Assembly (NCBI RefSeq): GCF_017355165.1
Contig: NZ_JADILK010000002.1
Coordinates: 124,001-188,000, forward strand
Length of the DNA: 64,000 nucleotides
Source of the DNA: Bacillus sp. SD075
GTDB taxonomy: Bacteria; Bacillota; Bacilli; Bacillales; DSM-1321
Direction: 5' to 3'
The notes under the pieces are model-generated. The model was given only the letters and a program-made list of their open reading frames with translations, searched no databases and had not been told where the DNA came from. A program made the position numbers and the translations under genes. Positions 25,640-34,226 of the stretch are shown here, piece by piece. Each line of letters opens with the position of its first letter. The stretch's first letter is position 1.

Positions 25640-26779
25640 TCATTTTGTTTCCAAGGTAAACTGCAGCCCTTTCTCAATTTCCGCCAGTACCTCTTCATCC
25701 GTTTCCTTCATTCTTGCTTCTTCCAAAATGGAAATGGCCTGCTCCCGTCCAATTTTCCCAACTGCCCAGGCCGCCGTTCCCCGAATGACGGGCCGAGGAT
25801 CATCCTTCATCACCTGTATCAATTTGGGCAATGCCGTTTCATCTTTGAAGTGGGCCAATGCTAAAATGGCATTTCGTTGGATTGGTTTTTTTCCGCGCCA
25901 AGAGCCGGATACATGGCCGTATGTCTCTTTAAAGTCACGATTTGAAATCGTAAGCAGTGGTTTCAACAGCGGTTTCGCAAGTTCAGGGTCGGGTTCCATC
26001 TCTTCATGAAAATGAAAATCCCTTCCTTTGTTTTTCGGACAAACGGTCTGGCATGTATCACATCCATATAAACGATTGCCTATTTTTGTCCTGAACTCAT
26101 CAGGGAGGAAGCCTTTCGTCTGCGTTAAGAACGCAATGCAACGCTTGGAATTTAGTTGCCCGCCCTGAACGAGTGCACCAGTCGGGCAAACATCGACACA
26201 TTTATTGCATGTCCCGCATTGATCTTCCATCGGCTGATCCGGTTCAAATGGCAGGTTGGTAATCATGTCGCCCAGGTATACATAAGACCCGAATTCAGGA
26301 GTGATGATCATACTGTTTTTTGCACTCCAGCCAATCCCTGCACGCTCAGCCACTGCCCTATCTGATAATTCGCCCGTATCAACCATGGACTTCGTCATTG
26401 CCCCTGGCACTTTATCTTTAATGAAATCCTCAAGTAACTGCAATTTATTACGAAGAACGGTATGATAATCCGTTCCCCAAGAAGCCCGGCAAAAGATCCC
26501 GCGACGCTCACCTTTTGTACTTTGCGGAGCATCCTTCAATTTCGAGGGATAAGCAAGCGCAATCGAAATGATAGATTGCGGTTTATCGAATATCAAGTCA
26601 GGCCTTACCCTTTTTTCTATATCGGCTTCTTCAAACCCTGACTGATAATCCAGTTCCTTTTGACGTATCAGCCGGCCTTTCAATTCGGTAAAAGCCGTGG
26701 CCGATGTAAAACCGATTTTATTGATGCCGATTTCCTTACTATATAAAATCACTTCTTGCTTGAATGTGTTCATATCCAT
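25640..26779 (-). CDS. queG: Epoxyqueuosine reductase QueG
   Basis: This cobalamin and iron-sulfur enzyme of about 379 residues does the last step of queuosine synthesis in tRNA. It has two 4Fe-4S motifs, CGTCNKCVDVCPTGA and CDTCQTVCPKN with an upstream Cys (SKRCIAF). The catalytic region VDTGELSDRAVAERAGIG is present, and a HEAT-like C-terminus (LPKLIQVMKDDPRPVIRG) binds tRNA. The ATG at 26,779 follows AGGTG; an in-frame GTG at 26,788 overlaps that site. B. subtilis calls this gene yhbA. Intact. Confidence 0.95.
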   Translation of the reverse strand: MDMNTFKQEVILYSKEIGINKIGFTSATAFTELKGRLIRQKELDYQSGFEEADIEKRVRPDLIFDKPQSIISIALAYPSKLKDAPQSTKGERRGIFCRASWGTDYHTVLRNKLQLLEDFIKDKVPGAMTKSMVDTGELSDRAVAERAGIGWSAKNSMIITPEFGSYVYLGDMITNLPFEPDQPMEDQCGTCNKCVDVCPTGALVQGGQLNSKRCIAFLTQTKGFLPDEFRTKIGNRLYGCDTCQTVCPKNKGRDFHFHEEMEPDPELAKPLLKPLLTISNRDFKETYGHVSGSWRGKKPIQRNAILALAHFKDETALPKLIQVMKDDPRPVIRGTAAWAVGKIGREQAISILEEARMKETDEEVLAEIEKGLQFTLETK

Positions 26780-26884
26780 ATTAATCACCTACGTTCATTC
26801 AGTATTCCCATTGAAGCTTGAATTCATTTCAAACCATTGCTTTCTATGATAAACTAATTGCAATCATTTTTGGAGGTGAAACGC

Positions 26885-27553
26885 TTGGAAATTACCGTAT
26901 CGCCTAATCTTAACGGTAAAATCCCTCAATTTAAAGTTGGGATCATTACATATGAAAACATCGAAGTAGGTCCCTCCCCGCAAATGGTGAAAGGGAGACT
27001 TCAACTATTTCAGGAAGCTCTTTTCTTCGACCTTGAGGAAAAGGAATTGGCCGATTTTTCCGGCATTAAAGTCTGGCGGGAGATCTTCAAAGCTACAGGC
27101 ACAAACCCGTCGCGGTATCGCCCCTCCGTTGAAGCCCTTTACCGCCGCGTAAAAAAACAAAATTACTTGACACCCATCCATTCAGCCATCGATTTGAATA
27201 ACTTCTTCTCGCTGTTATATGAAGTTCCGATCGGCATTTATGATGCGGAAAAATTATCAGGAGACATCTTGATTAAGATTGGCGAGGGGTCAGATGGTTA
27301 TGACGGTTTGAACGGCCGCTTGAATTCCATGGGGAATATGATTACATCAGCCGATCATGAGGGCGCATTCGGAAGCCCTTACGTTGATTCAGAACGCACG
27401 AAAGTCACGGAAGAAACGAAAAAAGCCATCCAAATCATTTATTTACAGCCCAATACTCCAATTACGGAAGCAAATCAGCTAACGAAATCCTTGATGGACA
27501 TGTTCCTTGAAATCCACGGTGGCGAAGGGACTTACTCGATTGTGGAAGGATAA
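26885..27553 (+). CDS. B3/B4 tRNA-binding-domain protein (PheT editing-like)
   Basis: This stand-alone protein of 222 residues resembles the B3/B4 domain of the phenylalanyl-tRNA synthetase beta chain, which edits mischarged tRNA. Recognisable pieces are WREIFKATGTNPSRYRPS, SVEALYRRV and SAIDLNNFFSLLYEVPIG. The TTG at 26,885 has TGGAGGTG seven bases upstream; earlier in-frame codons lack a site. Such proteins may act as editing factors or amino-acid deacylases; the actual target is not known. It is divergent from queG. Confidence 0.8.
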   Translation: MEITVSPNLNGKIPQFKVGIITYENIEVGPSPQMVKGRLQLFQEALFFDLEEKELADFSGIKVWREIFKATGTNPSRYRPSVEALYRRVKKQNYLTPIHSAIDLNNFFSLLYEVPIGIYDAEKLSGDILIKIGEGSDGYDGLNGRLNSMGNMITSADHEGAFGSPYVDSERTKVTEETKKAIQIIYLQPNTPITEANQLTKSLMDMFLEIHGGEGTYSIVEG

Positions 27554-27573
27554 TTAAAATTGAATGGAAATAA

Positions 27574-27603
27574 ACCCTTTCCACAATCGGAAGGGGTCTT
27601 TTC
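27574..27603 (+). terminator. Terminator of the B3/B4 gene
   Basis: ACCCTTTCC and GGAAGGGGT pair (one G-T), followed by CTTTTC. It also separates this gene from the convergent peptide operon. Confidence 0.7.
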
Positions 27604-27617
27604 ATGATTTCATCCCG

Positions 27618-28877
27618 TTATGCTGAATAGCTTTGATTGACGCTTTTTTTCGGTATAAAATACATGGCAGCCATTGAAGCAATTAGTATTATTATACCTT
27701 GGGATACGAATAACAACCTTGATGATACCAATTCACTCAATATTCCAAGCGTGATGTATACCAATAAAGCAAATATTGAAACAAAGGTGGTGTAAAAGGA
27801 GTGAACTCGCCCTTGAACTTCTATATTTACCTGGTATTGTATAGTTGTTAAATAGGCAATGCGGGTTTGAAATGTGCATCCTACCAAAAAATACCCTAAA
27901 ATGCCTGTAAATAGATTAAATGATAAAGAGAAGAACAGGATGCTGCACCCTAAAATTCCAATCCCCCCCACCAAAGTAAACCAATTTCCCATTCTTTTTA
28001 CAATGGCAGGTAAGAAAAATCCCCCTACTATTGCTCCTAGTGCAAAGCCTGCATCTATATATCCAAAGCCGGCAGCCCCTACTTTTAAAACATCTTTTGA
28101 GAAGATCGGTAGCAGAGAATTTATCGTTCTAAGCGTAATTGGATAAGAAAGCATGATAACATAAAGAATCCAAATTTGCCTATTATGTAGAATATACCGA
28201 TACCCCACCTTTAATTCTTCGATGAATTGTTCGAAAAACTTGGTTTCTTTTACTTCCATACCCTGCTTTTGATTCGTTTTATAGGTAGATTTCGGCATTA
28301 ATAGAATGCATATCCCAGATACAAAAAATGTCAATCCATTAATAAGCATGACCCATACAGGTTCATATAATGCAACGATAATTCCTCCTATTCCCGCTCC
28401 TACAACCGAACCTATTTGTGCTGTTATTTGAGTGGTGCTATTTGCAGTCAGCAAAAGGGAACGAGGTATTATTTCTCTGATTAATGTTACAATTGTCGGT
28501 TGGAACAGGACATCTCCTGCCGCTACCAAGAATGTCATTAAGTAGATATGCCAAATGTTCAAATCACCCATCCACCAAATTATCGGTATAATTAATAAAA
28601 CCAGTGCTCTAAAAAAATCTAAAAAACCAGCAAGTATCCTTTTATTTAACCGATCTACCCATACTCCCGAAAAAGGGGATAAAATGATTCCTGGAATGGA
28701 AGAGCATATAAGGATGATCGCAATAGTATAATTAGATTGGGTCATGGTCAATCCAAGCCAACTACTTGAAATAAATTGCATTCCATTACCAAAAAAAGAA
28801 AAAGTGGTAGCAATAAAATAAAGAAAATATGCACGATTTTTGAAAAGTTCTTTTCTTTCCTGAGAAACGCCGCTCAT
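27618..28877 (-). CDS. MFS transporter, last gene of the RiPP-like operon
   Basis: This 419-residue protein has 12 predicted membrane segments and belongs to the drug-exporter-like MFS branch (similar in layout to MFS_3/enterobactin-exporter proteins). The signature loop between TM2 and TM3 is FSGVWVDRLNKR. It overlaps the TrmO-like gene by four bases (ATGA), so it is translationally tied to the operon. Its likely job is export of the finished peptide or immunity. No ABC transporter or peptidase-transporter is present in the operon, so this is the only export candidate. Confidence 0.85.
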   Translation of the reverse strand: MSGVSQERKELFKNRAYFLYFIATTFSFFGNGMQFISSSWLGLTMTQSNYTIAIILICSSIPGIILSPFSGVWVDRLNKRILAGFLDFFRALVLLIIPIIWWMGDLNIWHIYLMTFLVAAGDVLFQPTIVTLIREIIPRSLLLTANSTTQITAQIGSVVGAGIGGIIVALYEPVWVMLINGLTFFVSGICILLMPKSTYKTNQKQGMEVKETKFFEQFIEELKVGYRYILHNRQIWILYVIMLSYPITLRTINSLLPIFSKDVLKVGAAGFGYIDAGFALGAIVGGFFLPAIVKRMGNWFTLVGGIGILGCSILFFSLSFNLFTGILGYFLVGCTFQTRIAYLTTIQYQVNIEVQGRVHSFYTTFVSIFALLVYITLGILSELVSSRLLFVSQGIIILIASMAAMYFIPKKSVNQSYSA

Positions 28878-29353
28878 TTTGTTAGCGCATTACTATAATA
28901 GTTTTCCATTACCTCTTTTGACCAATTGGGTTGTTTAACTTGGCCAATCGGGCCAAATTCAGCCATATACGGTTTAATATCCAAAACAGGCGTTTGATCA
29001 ATGGCATCCAAAGCCCTTACAGTTATCTTTAGACCGTCTACTTTTAACACCTCACATCTTGATACACCAATCTGATTTGGCCGGGCTTTGGCCCTCTGAG
29101 AAAAGATACCCACCTTTGGCCAGTCCGTTCGATTTCTTGGATGCCTGGCATTGAACTGAATTTTGTCAGGGTCCACTTTATTCATATAAAATATGACTTC
29201 GATATGTGAAAATTGTTCTAATCCAAAAAGGCAATCTTCCTTGAATTTAGTGCGATCCAAAATTATCTCAGAAATTACTTCTCCCCAATAATCATCTTCT
29301 AAACTGACTCTATTATTTTTGATTAAACCTATTGGTTCAATAAGTAATGACAT
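28874..29353 (-). CDS. TrmO/TsaA-family SAM-dependent methyltransferase
   Basis: This 159-residue protein has the UPF0066/TrmO fold. It shows EPIGLIKNN at the start, then RHPRNRTDWPKVGIFSQRAKARPNQIG and ALDAIDQTPVLDIKPY, all family landmarks. TrmO N6-methylates t6A37 of tRNA-Thr. TrmO relatives in biosynthetic operons may methylate other targets. It is shorter than E. coli TrmO, lacking the C-terminal extension, as many Gram-positive members do. Its place between the tautomerase-like and MFS genes suggests a role in the peptide pathway, but that is inference. Confidence 0.85.
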   Translation of the reverse strand: MSLLIEPIGLIKNNRVSLEDDYWGEVISEIILDRTKFKEDCLFGLEQFSHIEVIFYMNKVDPDKIQFNARHPRNRTDWPKVGIFSQRAKARPNQIGVSRCEVLKVDGLKITVRALDAIDQTPVLDIKPYMAEFGPIGQVKQPNWSKEVMENYYSNALTK

Positions 29354-29410
29354 TTCGCTTCCTCCTCAACATGCAAAGTTTAAATTCAAAATGGATTCAT
29401 TTAACAATCA

Positions 29411-29767
29411 TTAATTCCCTTCCCATAATTCACCTCTTACCATTAAATGACCAGGCTCTATTCGAAAACATGAAATATATATACTCTCTTTATCACAGCT
29501 ACAAGCTTGGGTAATTACATTACTAATAATCTCTATAATCCCTTTTATTTGTTGTTTATTATAGGAATTTTTACAATAAATCATAATCACTGGAGCATTG
29601 TTACCATTCAAACCCCATTCTGGTTTATGAAAACTTTCCTGTTGATGCCAAAATGCCCATGCATGCCCTACTGGTATATCAAGATGATCTGTTACCCGGT
29701 TACAAATATCACTTAAGATATTTGTATCCGGGCAAGAGTCTGGACTGTAAAATTTAATGATCGGCAT
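29411..29767 (-). CDS. Tautomerase-superfamily-like small protein (118 aa)
   Basis: The protein begins MPIIKFYSPD: after Met removal, Pro would be the first residue, as required by tautomerase enzymes. A second region, KNSYNKQQIKGIIEIISNVITQA then IYISCFRIEPGHLMVRGELWEG, resembles the helix and strand of 4-oxalocrotonate tautomerase. Four Cys are present (SCPD, IC, YC, CSC). It overlaps the methyltransferase gene by 14 bases. The fold call is moderate; a pathway role (isomerising or dehydrating an intermediate) is a guess. Confidence 0.55.
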   Translation of the reverse strand: MPIIKFYSPDSCPDTNILSDICNRVTDHLDIPVGHAWAFWHQQESFHKPEWGLNGNNAPVIMIYCKNSYNKQQIKGIIEIISNVITQACSCDKESIYISCFRIEPGHLMVRGELWEGN

Positions 29768-30545
29768 GATTTTTTACCTTTTCAGCCAATATTAGGTTTG
29801 TTTTAATGGGAAAATAAAATTCATTCTCGATCTTTTTAATACCCATTTCCTCCAAGTAACTCAATGGAGCATCATTCAATGCATCTCGAATGGCATGTTC
29901 TGCCTCAATCCCTGAACTAGCTATTTCACACCAACGTTTTACCGGAACCCCTGTTTGAGATTCTGATTGATCCTTAATTATTTCAACATTCTTATAGTCG
30001 CTCTGATCAAATATGCGCTTCCAATCTTCGGCACTATAACTTTTAATGTGAGTAGGATCGTGTAAAAGTTCTAGCTTATGATTAAATTTATCAATCTCAT
30101 GATTATCATATCCAGCTAAATCTATAATGATTACATGCCCTCCAGGATTTGTGATCCTATACATTTCACTAATGGCCTTTTGTATATCATTAAAATGGTG
30201 AGGTGCTAATCTGGAAATGACCAAATCAAACGTTTCATCAGGAATGGGCAATTCTTCAGCAAACCCATGAATAGTCTTGTAATTGGTGATTCCCTTTTTC
30301 TCTGCGGAAGATTTTGAAATATCCAGCATATTTTTCGATGGGTCAACAGCCGTTATATTAGTGCTGATATGACTGAAGGAAAGACCGAAATGTCCAGCTC
30401 CACATGCTATATCACAAATTTTTCCAATATCCCAATTTTCACTTTTTTCATGTGCCAATTTAATTGTTTGACTCATTTTATGAACTTCACTAGTTGAGTA
30501 TTGAGTTGCAATTTTATCAAATCTCTCACTGCTAACATTCTTCAT
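29754..30545 (-). CDS. Class I SAM-dependent methyltransferase
   Basis: This 263-residue Rossmann-type methyltransferase of the UbiE/Methyltransf_11 type has motif I CDIACGAGHFGLSFS, motif II ITAVDPSKNML and post-motif DLVISRLAPHHFND. It sits six bases after the hydrolase gene in the operon. It may methylate the peptide product (N-, O- or C-terminus) or a small precursor; sequence does not tell which. Confidence 0.88.
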   Translation of the reverse strand: MKNVSSERFDKIATQYSTSEVHKMSQTIKLAHEKSENWDIGKICDIACGAGHFGLSFSHISTNITAVDPSKNMLDISKSSAEKKGITNYKTIHGFAEELPIPDETFDLVISRLAPHHFNDIQKAISEMYRITNPGGHVIIIDLAGYDNHEIDKFNHKLELLHDPTHIKSYSAEDWKRIFDQSDYKNVEIIKDQSESQTGVPVKRWCEIASSGIEAEHAIRDALNDAPLSYLEEMGIKKIENEFYFPIKTNLILAEKVKNHADH

Positions 30546-30551
30546 TTTTGT

Positions 30552-31259
30552 TTACCTCCACTTTCCAGTTTTATCTATCCATTTATTTAGCAAAGATATT
30601 AAAAAGTCCACCGGCTTTTCTTGAGTTTCCTCTTTGATTGCTAGAGTATGTCCATAACCTTCAAGAATGGTGCATGAAGCATTTTTCACACCTGCTTCTT
30701 CCAAGAATTTTAGTGATGTATTAGAATAATCTTCAGGAGGGATTGGTAACAGTTCTCCTTCATCACCCATATATGCTATATAATCATGTGATCCATAGAT
30801 TAAATGAATATTGTTAACCAGGCCATAATTAACCGGTTCACTCTCAATCACGCATCCTATAAGTGCCGCCCCTGCATACGGTTTATTCAAATTTTTTAAA
30901 ACGATTTGACTGCCAAGTGACATGCCGATTACTACAATTCGATCCCAACCAAAATTCTTAACAATGGACGAGTTCAAACAATTTTTCAAGACGTTCTCGC
31001 GTTCGGTAATATGTTCCATGGTAGCAGGGGCCTTCCTATCATTTCTTACTGGCATATCAGGCTGTAATACTCCATAACCTAGAGTGGGCAGTGCTGAAAA
31101 AAGGGAAGAATAAAATGCTAGTTCACCTTCTGCACCCTCTTCATTAAATTTCCCGAATTGCCCCGATGGTACAATTATGCAAAGGCCCTTTGCATTTTCA
31201 GGTATGCTCACTTTCATTCTTATTATTGTTGACTCAATATGCATTTGATGAACTTCCAT
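30552..31259 (-). CDS. Alpha/beta hydrolase
   Basis: This 235-residue protein has the nucleophile elbow GMSLGS (VVIGMSLGSQIVL), an acid region around LIYGSHDYIAY and a late His in EGYGHTLAI, giving a plausible Ser-Asp-His triad. There is no signal peptide, so it is cytoplasmic. It could cut the leader peptide or hydrolyse an ester or thioester in the pathway. The operon has no other obvious peptidase, which makes it the leading candidate for proteolysis, by inference only. AGGTG precedes the ATG. Confidence 0.8.
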   Translation of the reverse strand: MEVHQMHIESTIIRMKVSIPENAKGLCIIVPSGQFGKFNEEGAEGELAFYSSLFSALPTLGYGVLQPDMPVRNDRKAPATMEHITERENVLKNCLNSSIVKNFGWDRIVVIGMSLGSQIVLKNLNKPYAGAALIGCVIESEPVNYGLVNNIHLIYGSHDYIAYMGDEGELLPIPPEDYSNTSLKFLEEAGVKNASCTILEGYGHTLAIKEETQEKPVDFLISLLNKWIDKTGKWR

Positions 31260-31267
31260 GTAATCAC

Positions 31268-32728
31268 CTAAAATCTACGACATAACGGCTCAGAATAAGA
31301 ACCGATTTTTTGGTGGAAATATACACTAATGATTTCCTCGTGTAACGCCTCCCCATTAACAGTCGGCAGGATTACATTCTCTACTTCATTTATTGAAACA
31401 AGTTCTTTTTGTTCTAATTCACTGAATATGGTTTGATACGGTTCGTCTTCTAACAAATCGACACCATACTGATTTCGGAAGCGGACTAAATCAATGGGTT
31501 GATTTGATTTAAAATTAAAGCCCAAAGCTGAGGCAACAGCTTCATGACCAGATAATAATCGACCGTAAGCTAGTGGAACATTATCATCATTTTTCATATG
31601 CTCAATATACTTTTTTATATCAGGAATATTATGTGTTTGAATAACTTGGTCACTTCCTCCGGTTAACCAGCCATATGCTCCTGGACCATATGCAATCATC
31701 GAATCATAACGCTGCCATTTATTCCGGGAAACCCGGGGTATATTGCCTTCAGGATAAACATTCGGCTTACTCCACCACCCACAAGGACTAGGTTGATAGC
31801 CAAATTCCATAAAAACTTTCAAGATTTCTTCCCGCATCTCATAAGTTTGAAGCAGAGTGGGGAATAACCCCTTTTCTTCAATTTTTTCACGAACTGAAGG
31901 GATATTCCAAGCTGAACGATTACCTATCCCCATACTCTGCCTATCGGCATTTCTCAATCGATAGATTGTTATAGTAGGCACACCTAACCCACACAAAACC
32001 CTAATATCGGCTGCAACTGACTTCGGCGTTTGATAAGGCAATCCGAACATAATATCCACATTAAATGGTTTATCTGTTGCAAGCAGTTTTTGAATTGCAT
32101 TAAGTGACATATCCCTATCATGTTTTCTTCCTACAAATTGATTCACTTCATTCTGCAGAGATTGGACACCAACGCTAAAACGATTGAAACCTATTTCTAT
32201 TGCGTGTTCAAGTTCATCATTTTGATAGTTGTCCGGATTACCTTCAAGAGACAATTCACAATCATCACTCACATGATAATTTTCCCTAACATGACTTATT
32301 ATCTTTTTTAAATGGGCAGGGCTTAACAAAGATGAGGTGCCGCCACCCATGTAAAATGATTCTATTTTAGCTCTACTTATCCATCCTACATTTTTCAAAT
32401 AGCGGTTAGATTCTTCTATTAGTAATTCTGTCCATTGGTCTAACACTTCAATTTGGTTACCATCTTCAGGCAATAGTTGTTTAACATAATTACAGAAATG
32501 ACAGATATATGAACATATAGGTACATGAAAATATAAGTGAGTGGGTTTCTCAGCACCATCATGTAAAAGATACTTTTGATACACTTCCTCTTCAGTCAAC
32601 TTTTCGCCATAATTTGCGGTAACATTTATGTTGTAATCATTTTTTTCGATTTGAAGTTCAGGATGCTTTTCCAATAATTTCCCCAAATTAAGTTCATTGC
32701 TTTCAGCTTCATTTAATTTTATAGACAT
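31268..32728 (-). CDS. HemW-like radical SAM protein
   Basis: This 486-residue radical SAM enzyme has CSYICHFC (Cys72, 76, 79), the CxxxCxxC cluster site in a HemN/HemW setting (HLYFHVPIC). It continues with GGGTSSLL and SVGVQSLQNEVNQFVGRKH, typical of that family. A C-terminal HemN-type domain follows. It is not the usual HemW: an N-terminal extension of about 60 residues is added, and it sits in a peptide operon away from heme or heat-shock genes. HemN-like radical SAM enzymes in biosynthetic clusters are often C-methylases or cyclases. It lies 14 bases after the SPASM gene. Confidence 0.88.
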   Translation of the reverse strand: MSIKLNEAESNELNLGKLLEKHPELQIEKNDYNINVTANYGEKLTEEEVYQKYLLHDGAEKPTHLYFHVPICSYICHFCNYVKQLLPEDGNQIEVLDQWTELLIEESNRYLKNVGWISRAKIESFYMGGGTSSLLSPAHLKKIISHVRENYHVSDDCELSLEGNPDNYQNDELEHAIEIGFNRFSVGVQSLQNEVNQFVGRKHDRDMSLNAIQKLLATDKPFNVDIMFGLPYQTPKSVAADIRVLCGLGVPTITIYRLRNADRQSMGIGNRSAWNIPSVREKIEEKGLFPTLLQTYEMREEILKVFMEFGYQPSPCGWWSKPNVYPEGNIPRVSRNKWQRYDSMIAYGPGAYGWLTGGSDQVIQTHNIPDIKKYIEHMKNDDNVPLAYGRLLSGHEAVASALGFNFKSNQPIDLVRFRNQYGVDLLEDEPYQTIFSELEQKELVSINEVENVILPTVNGEALHEEIISVYFHQKIGSYSEPLCRRF

Positions 32729-32742
32729 TTAATAACCACCTT

Positions 32743-34050
32743 CTATAATGATTTTTTAGCCGTTAAAGTTAATTTGATATTATTGTTTTTTCTTTCATCC
32801 CAATATTCATTCGTTTTTAACATGAAGTTCTTAATGTATTCTGTAGCTCCACAACCTTTTTCATTATTTGAAACATTTTTAGCAAGAGGAGGGCACCTAA
32901 ACTGGCACCAAATTCCTTCTTTATATACTTCACAACTTGTACAAGATTCATAGTCGTTGAACGTTATTGAACGAAAGCCAGAAAAACCGCGGTCCCATAC
33001 ATCTTTAAAGCTGCTTTCTTGTATATTTCCCCCTGCATATAATTTACCTGCCATACAATTACTACAAGGATATACATCTCCCGCACTGTTGATATATACG
33101 AATGACCTTCCGCATTTTTCTTGACCTGTAGCTTCCTCTAACCTTTGGCAAAAACTTATTGTTTGGACTGAATAAACTTCAGCAGCAGTTGAATCCATAA
33201 CTTCTTGGTTAATCAATACATCGTAATCTTCCGGCCCTTGACTAAAACGTTCCATACAACGCCTATAAATATTGAATACTCTGTCAATATCATCGATTTT
33301 TAATAACATATCCGGATGTAATAAAGCTCTTCCTACTGGATGGGTTTCTAACCACTGCGGCCTAGGATATTCATTATCTACACACCACTGAAAAATATCC
33401 TCTATATCATCTAAGTTTTGACTATGTACAGATACCGCTGTCCGTAATGTATGACCATATTTTTTCATCCATTCGAAAGCACGTTTAAGTTTTGGATAGT
33501 TCATCCCTCCCCTAATTGTTCTTTCAGGAACGGCAGTATCAAAACTGATAAAGAATGATGCACCTGGTTTAATTCCTGCCAGTATTTCTTCTGTTATTAA
33601 TAGGCCATTAGTGAAAATCTGAGTCGAAAAAGGTTTTTCTAATGCATAGTTAATAATTTTTACAGCATCAGGATGCGAGAAAATTTCTCCGCCTGTCAAG
33701 AATAATTGCAAGACTCCCAAACTTTCGAATTCATCGATCAGGCTTAAAATTCTTTCAGTGGACATCTCGTTCGGTCTCTTAAAGGCTGAATCAGCATAAC
33801 AGTGCTTACATCTTAAATTACACAGGTTGGTTGTTTCTATGAACGCAATAGCCGGAGCACTTAAATGAAATTCTTCCAATTTTACAAGAGGATCATAGAT
33901 GATGTATGGTTCGAAATCAAAGTTGGCAATTTCCCCCTTATTTATTCGAATTATTTCACTTTCAATATGCCTGTTTAAAAATTCCACCCTACCATCAGGA
34001 AGTAAAGCAACGATACCACCATCATTTATTTGATACGGAATTTTTTCCAT
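32743..34050 (-). CDS. Radical SAM/SPASM peptide-modifying enzyme
   Basis: This 435-residue radical SAM protein has CNLRCKHC (Cys77, 81, 84) and GGE (LFLTGGEIFSHPD). A C-terminal SPASM-type region holds many Cys: CGRSF, VYPCSNCMAGK, YESCTSCEVYKEG, WCQFRCPP and GCG. Such enzymes install crosslinks, epimerised residues or other changes on ribosomal peptides. The first 65 residues before the core (ending about at FHLSAPAI) might hold a leader-binding fold. The gene follows the 34-residue peptide gene, separated by a terminator-like hairpin, and has GAGGAG ahead of its ATG. Confidence 0.9.
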   Translation of the reverse strand: MEKIPYQINDGGIVALLPDGRVEFLNRHIESEIIRINKGEIANFDFEPYIIYDPLVKLEEFHLSAPAIAFIETTNLCNLRCKHCYADSAFKRPNEMSTERILSLIDEFESLGVLQLFLTGGEIFSHPDAVKIINYALEKPFSTQIFTNGLLITEEILAGIKPGASFFISFDTAVPERTIRGGMNYPKLKRAFEWMKKYGHTLRTAVSVHSQNLDDIEDIFQWCVDNEYPRPQWLETHPVGRALLHPDMLLKIDDIDRVFNIYRRCMERFSQGPEDYDVLINQEVMDSTAAEVYSVQTISFCQRLEEATGQEKCGRSFVYINSAGDVYPCSNCMAGKLYAGGNIQESSFKDVWDRGFSGFRSITFNDYESCTSCEVYKEGIWCQFRCPPLAKNVSNNEKGCGATEYIKNFMLKTNEYWDERKNNNIKLTLTAKKSL

Positions 34051-34071
34051 TTATATTTCTCCTCTAATAAA

Positions 34072-34117
34072 ATTCATATAAAGGACAGCTATACCCATAG
34101 CTGTCCTTTATATGAAT
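34072..34117 (-). terminator. Attenuator hairpin between peptide gene and maturase
   Basis: ATTCATATAAAGGACAGCTAT and its exact complement form a perfect 21-bp stem with a 4-base loop; on the minus strand TTTATTAG follows. It starts five bases after the peptide stop and ends before the SPASM gene's ribosome site. This layout is typical where far more precursor peptide than enzyme is needed. Confidence 0.85.
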
Positions 34118-34121
34118 AATT

Positions 34122-34226
34122 TTATTGTTGTGGCTTTTTAATTGCTTGCCCAGCACCGTTAGCAGCTAACACGATACCCTCTTTTGGTTTATCAAGATGA
34201 ATTCGAGTCAAATCCTTAAATTCCAT
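34122..34226 (-). CDS. Candidate RiPP precursor peptide (34 aa)
   Basis: The ATG at 34,226 has GAGGAGGTG at about eight bases. The first half is charged and may be a leader (key residues F3, L6, R8, H10, L11, P14). The second half from G17 reads GIVLAANGAG, then Q27, A28, I29, two Lys, Pro and two Gln at the end. It contains no Cys, Ser, Trp or Tyr, so it cannot make thioether, thiazole or Trp/Tyr crosslinks; Val, Leu, Ile, Asn, Gln, Lys and Thr remain as targets. No protein database match could be tested. It is the first gene of the operon. Confidence 0.75.
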   Translation of the reverse strand: MEFKDLTRIHLDKPKEGIVLAANGAGQAIKKPQQ

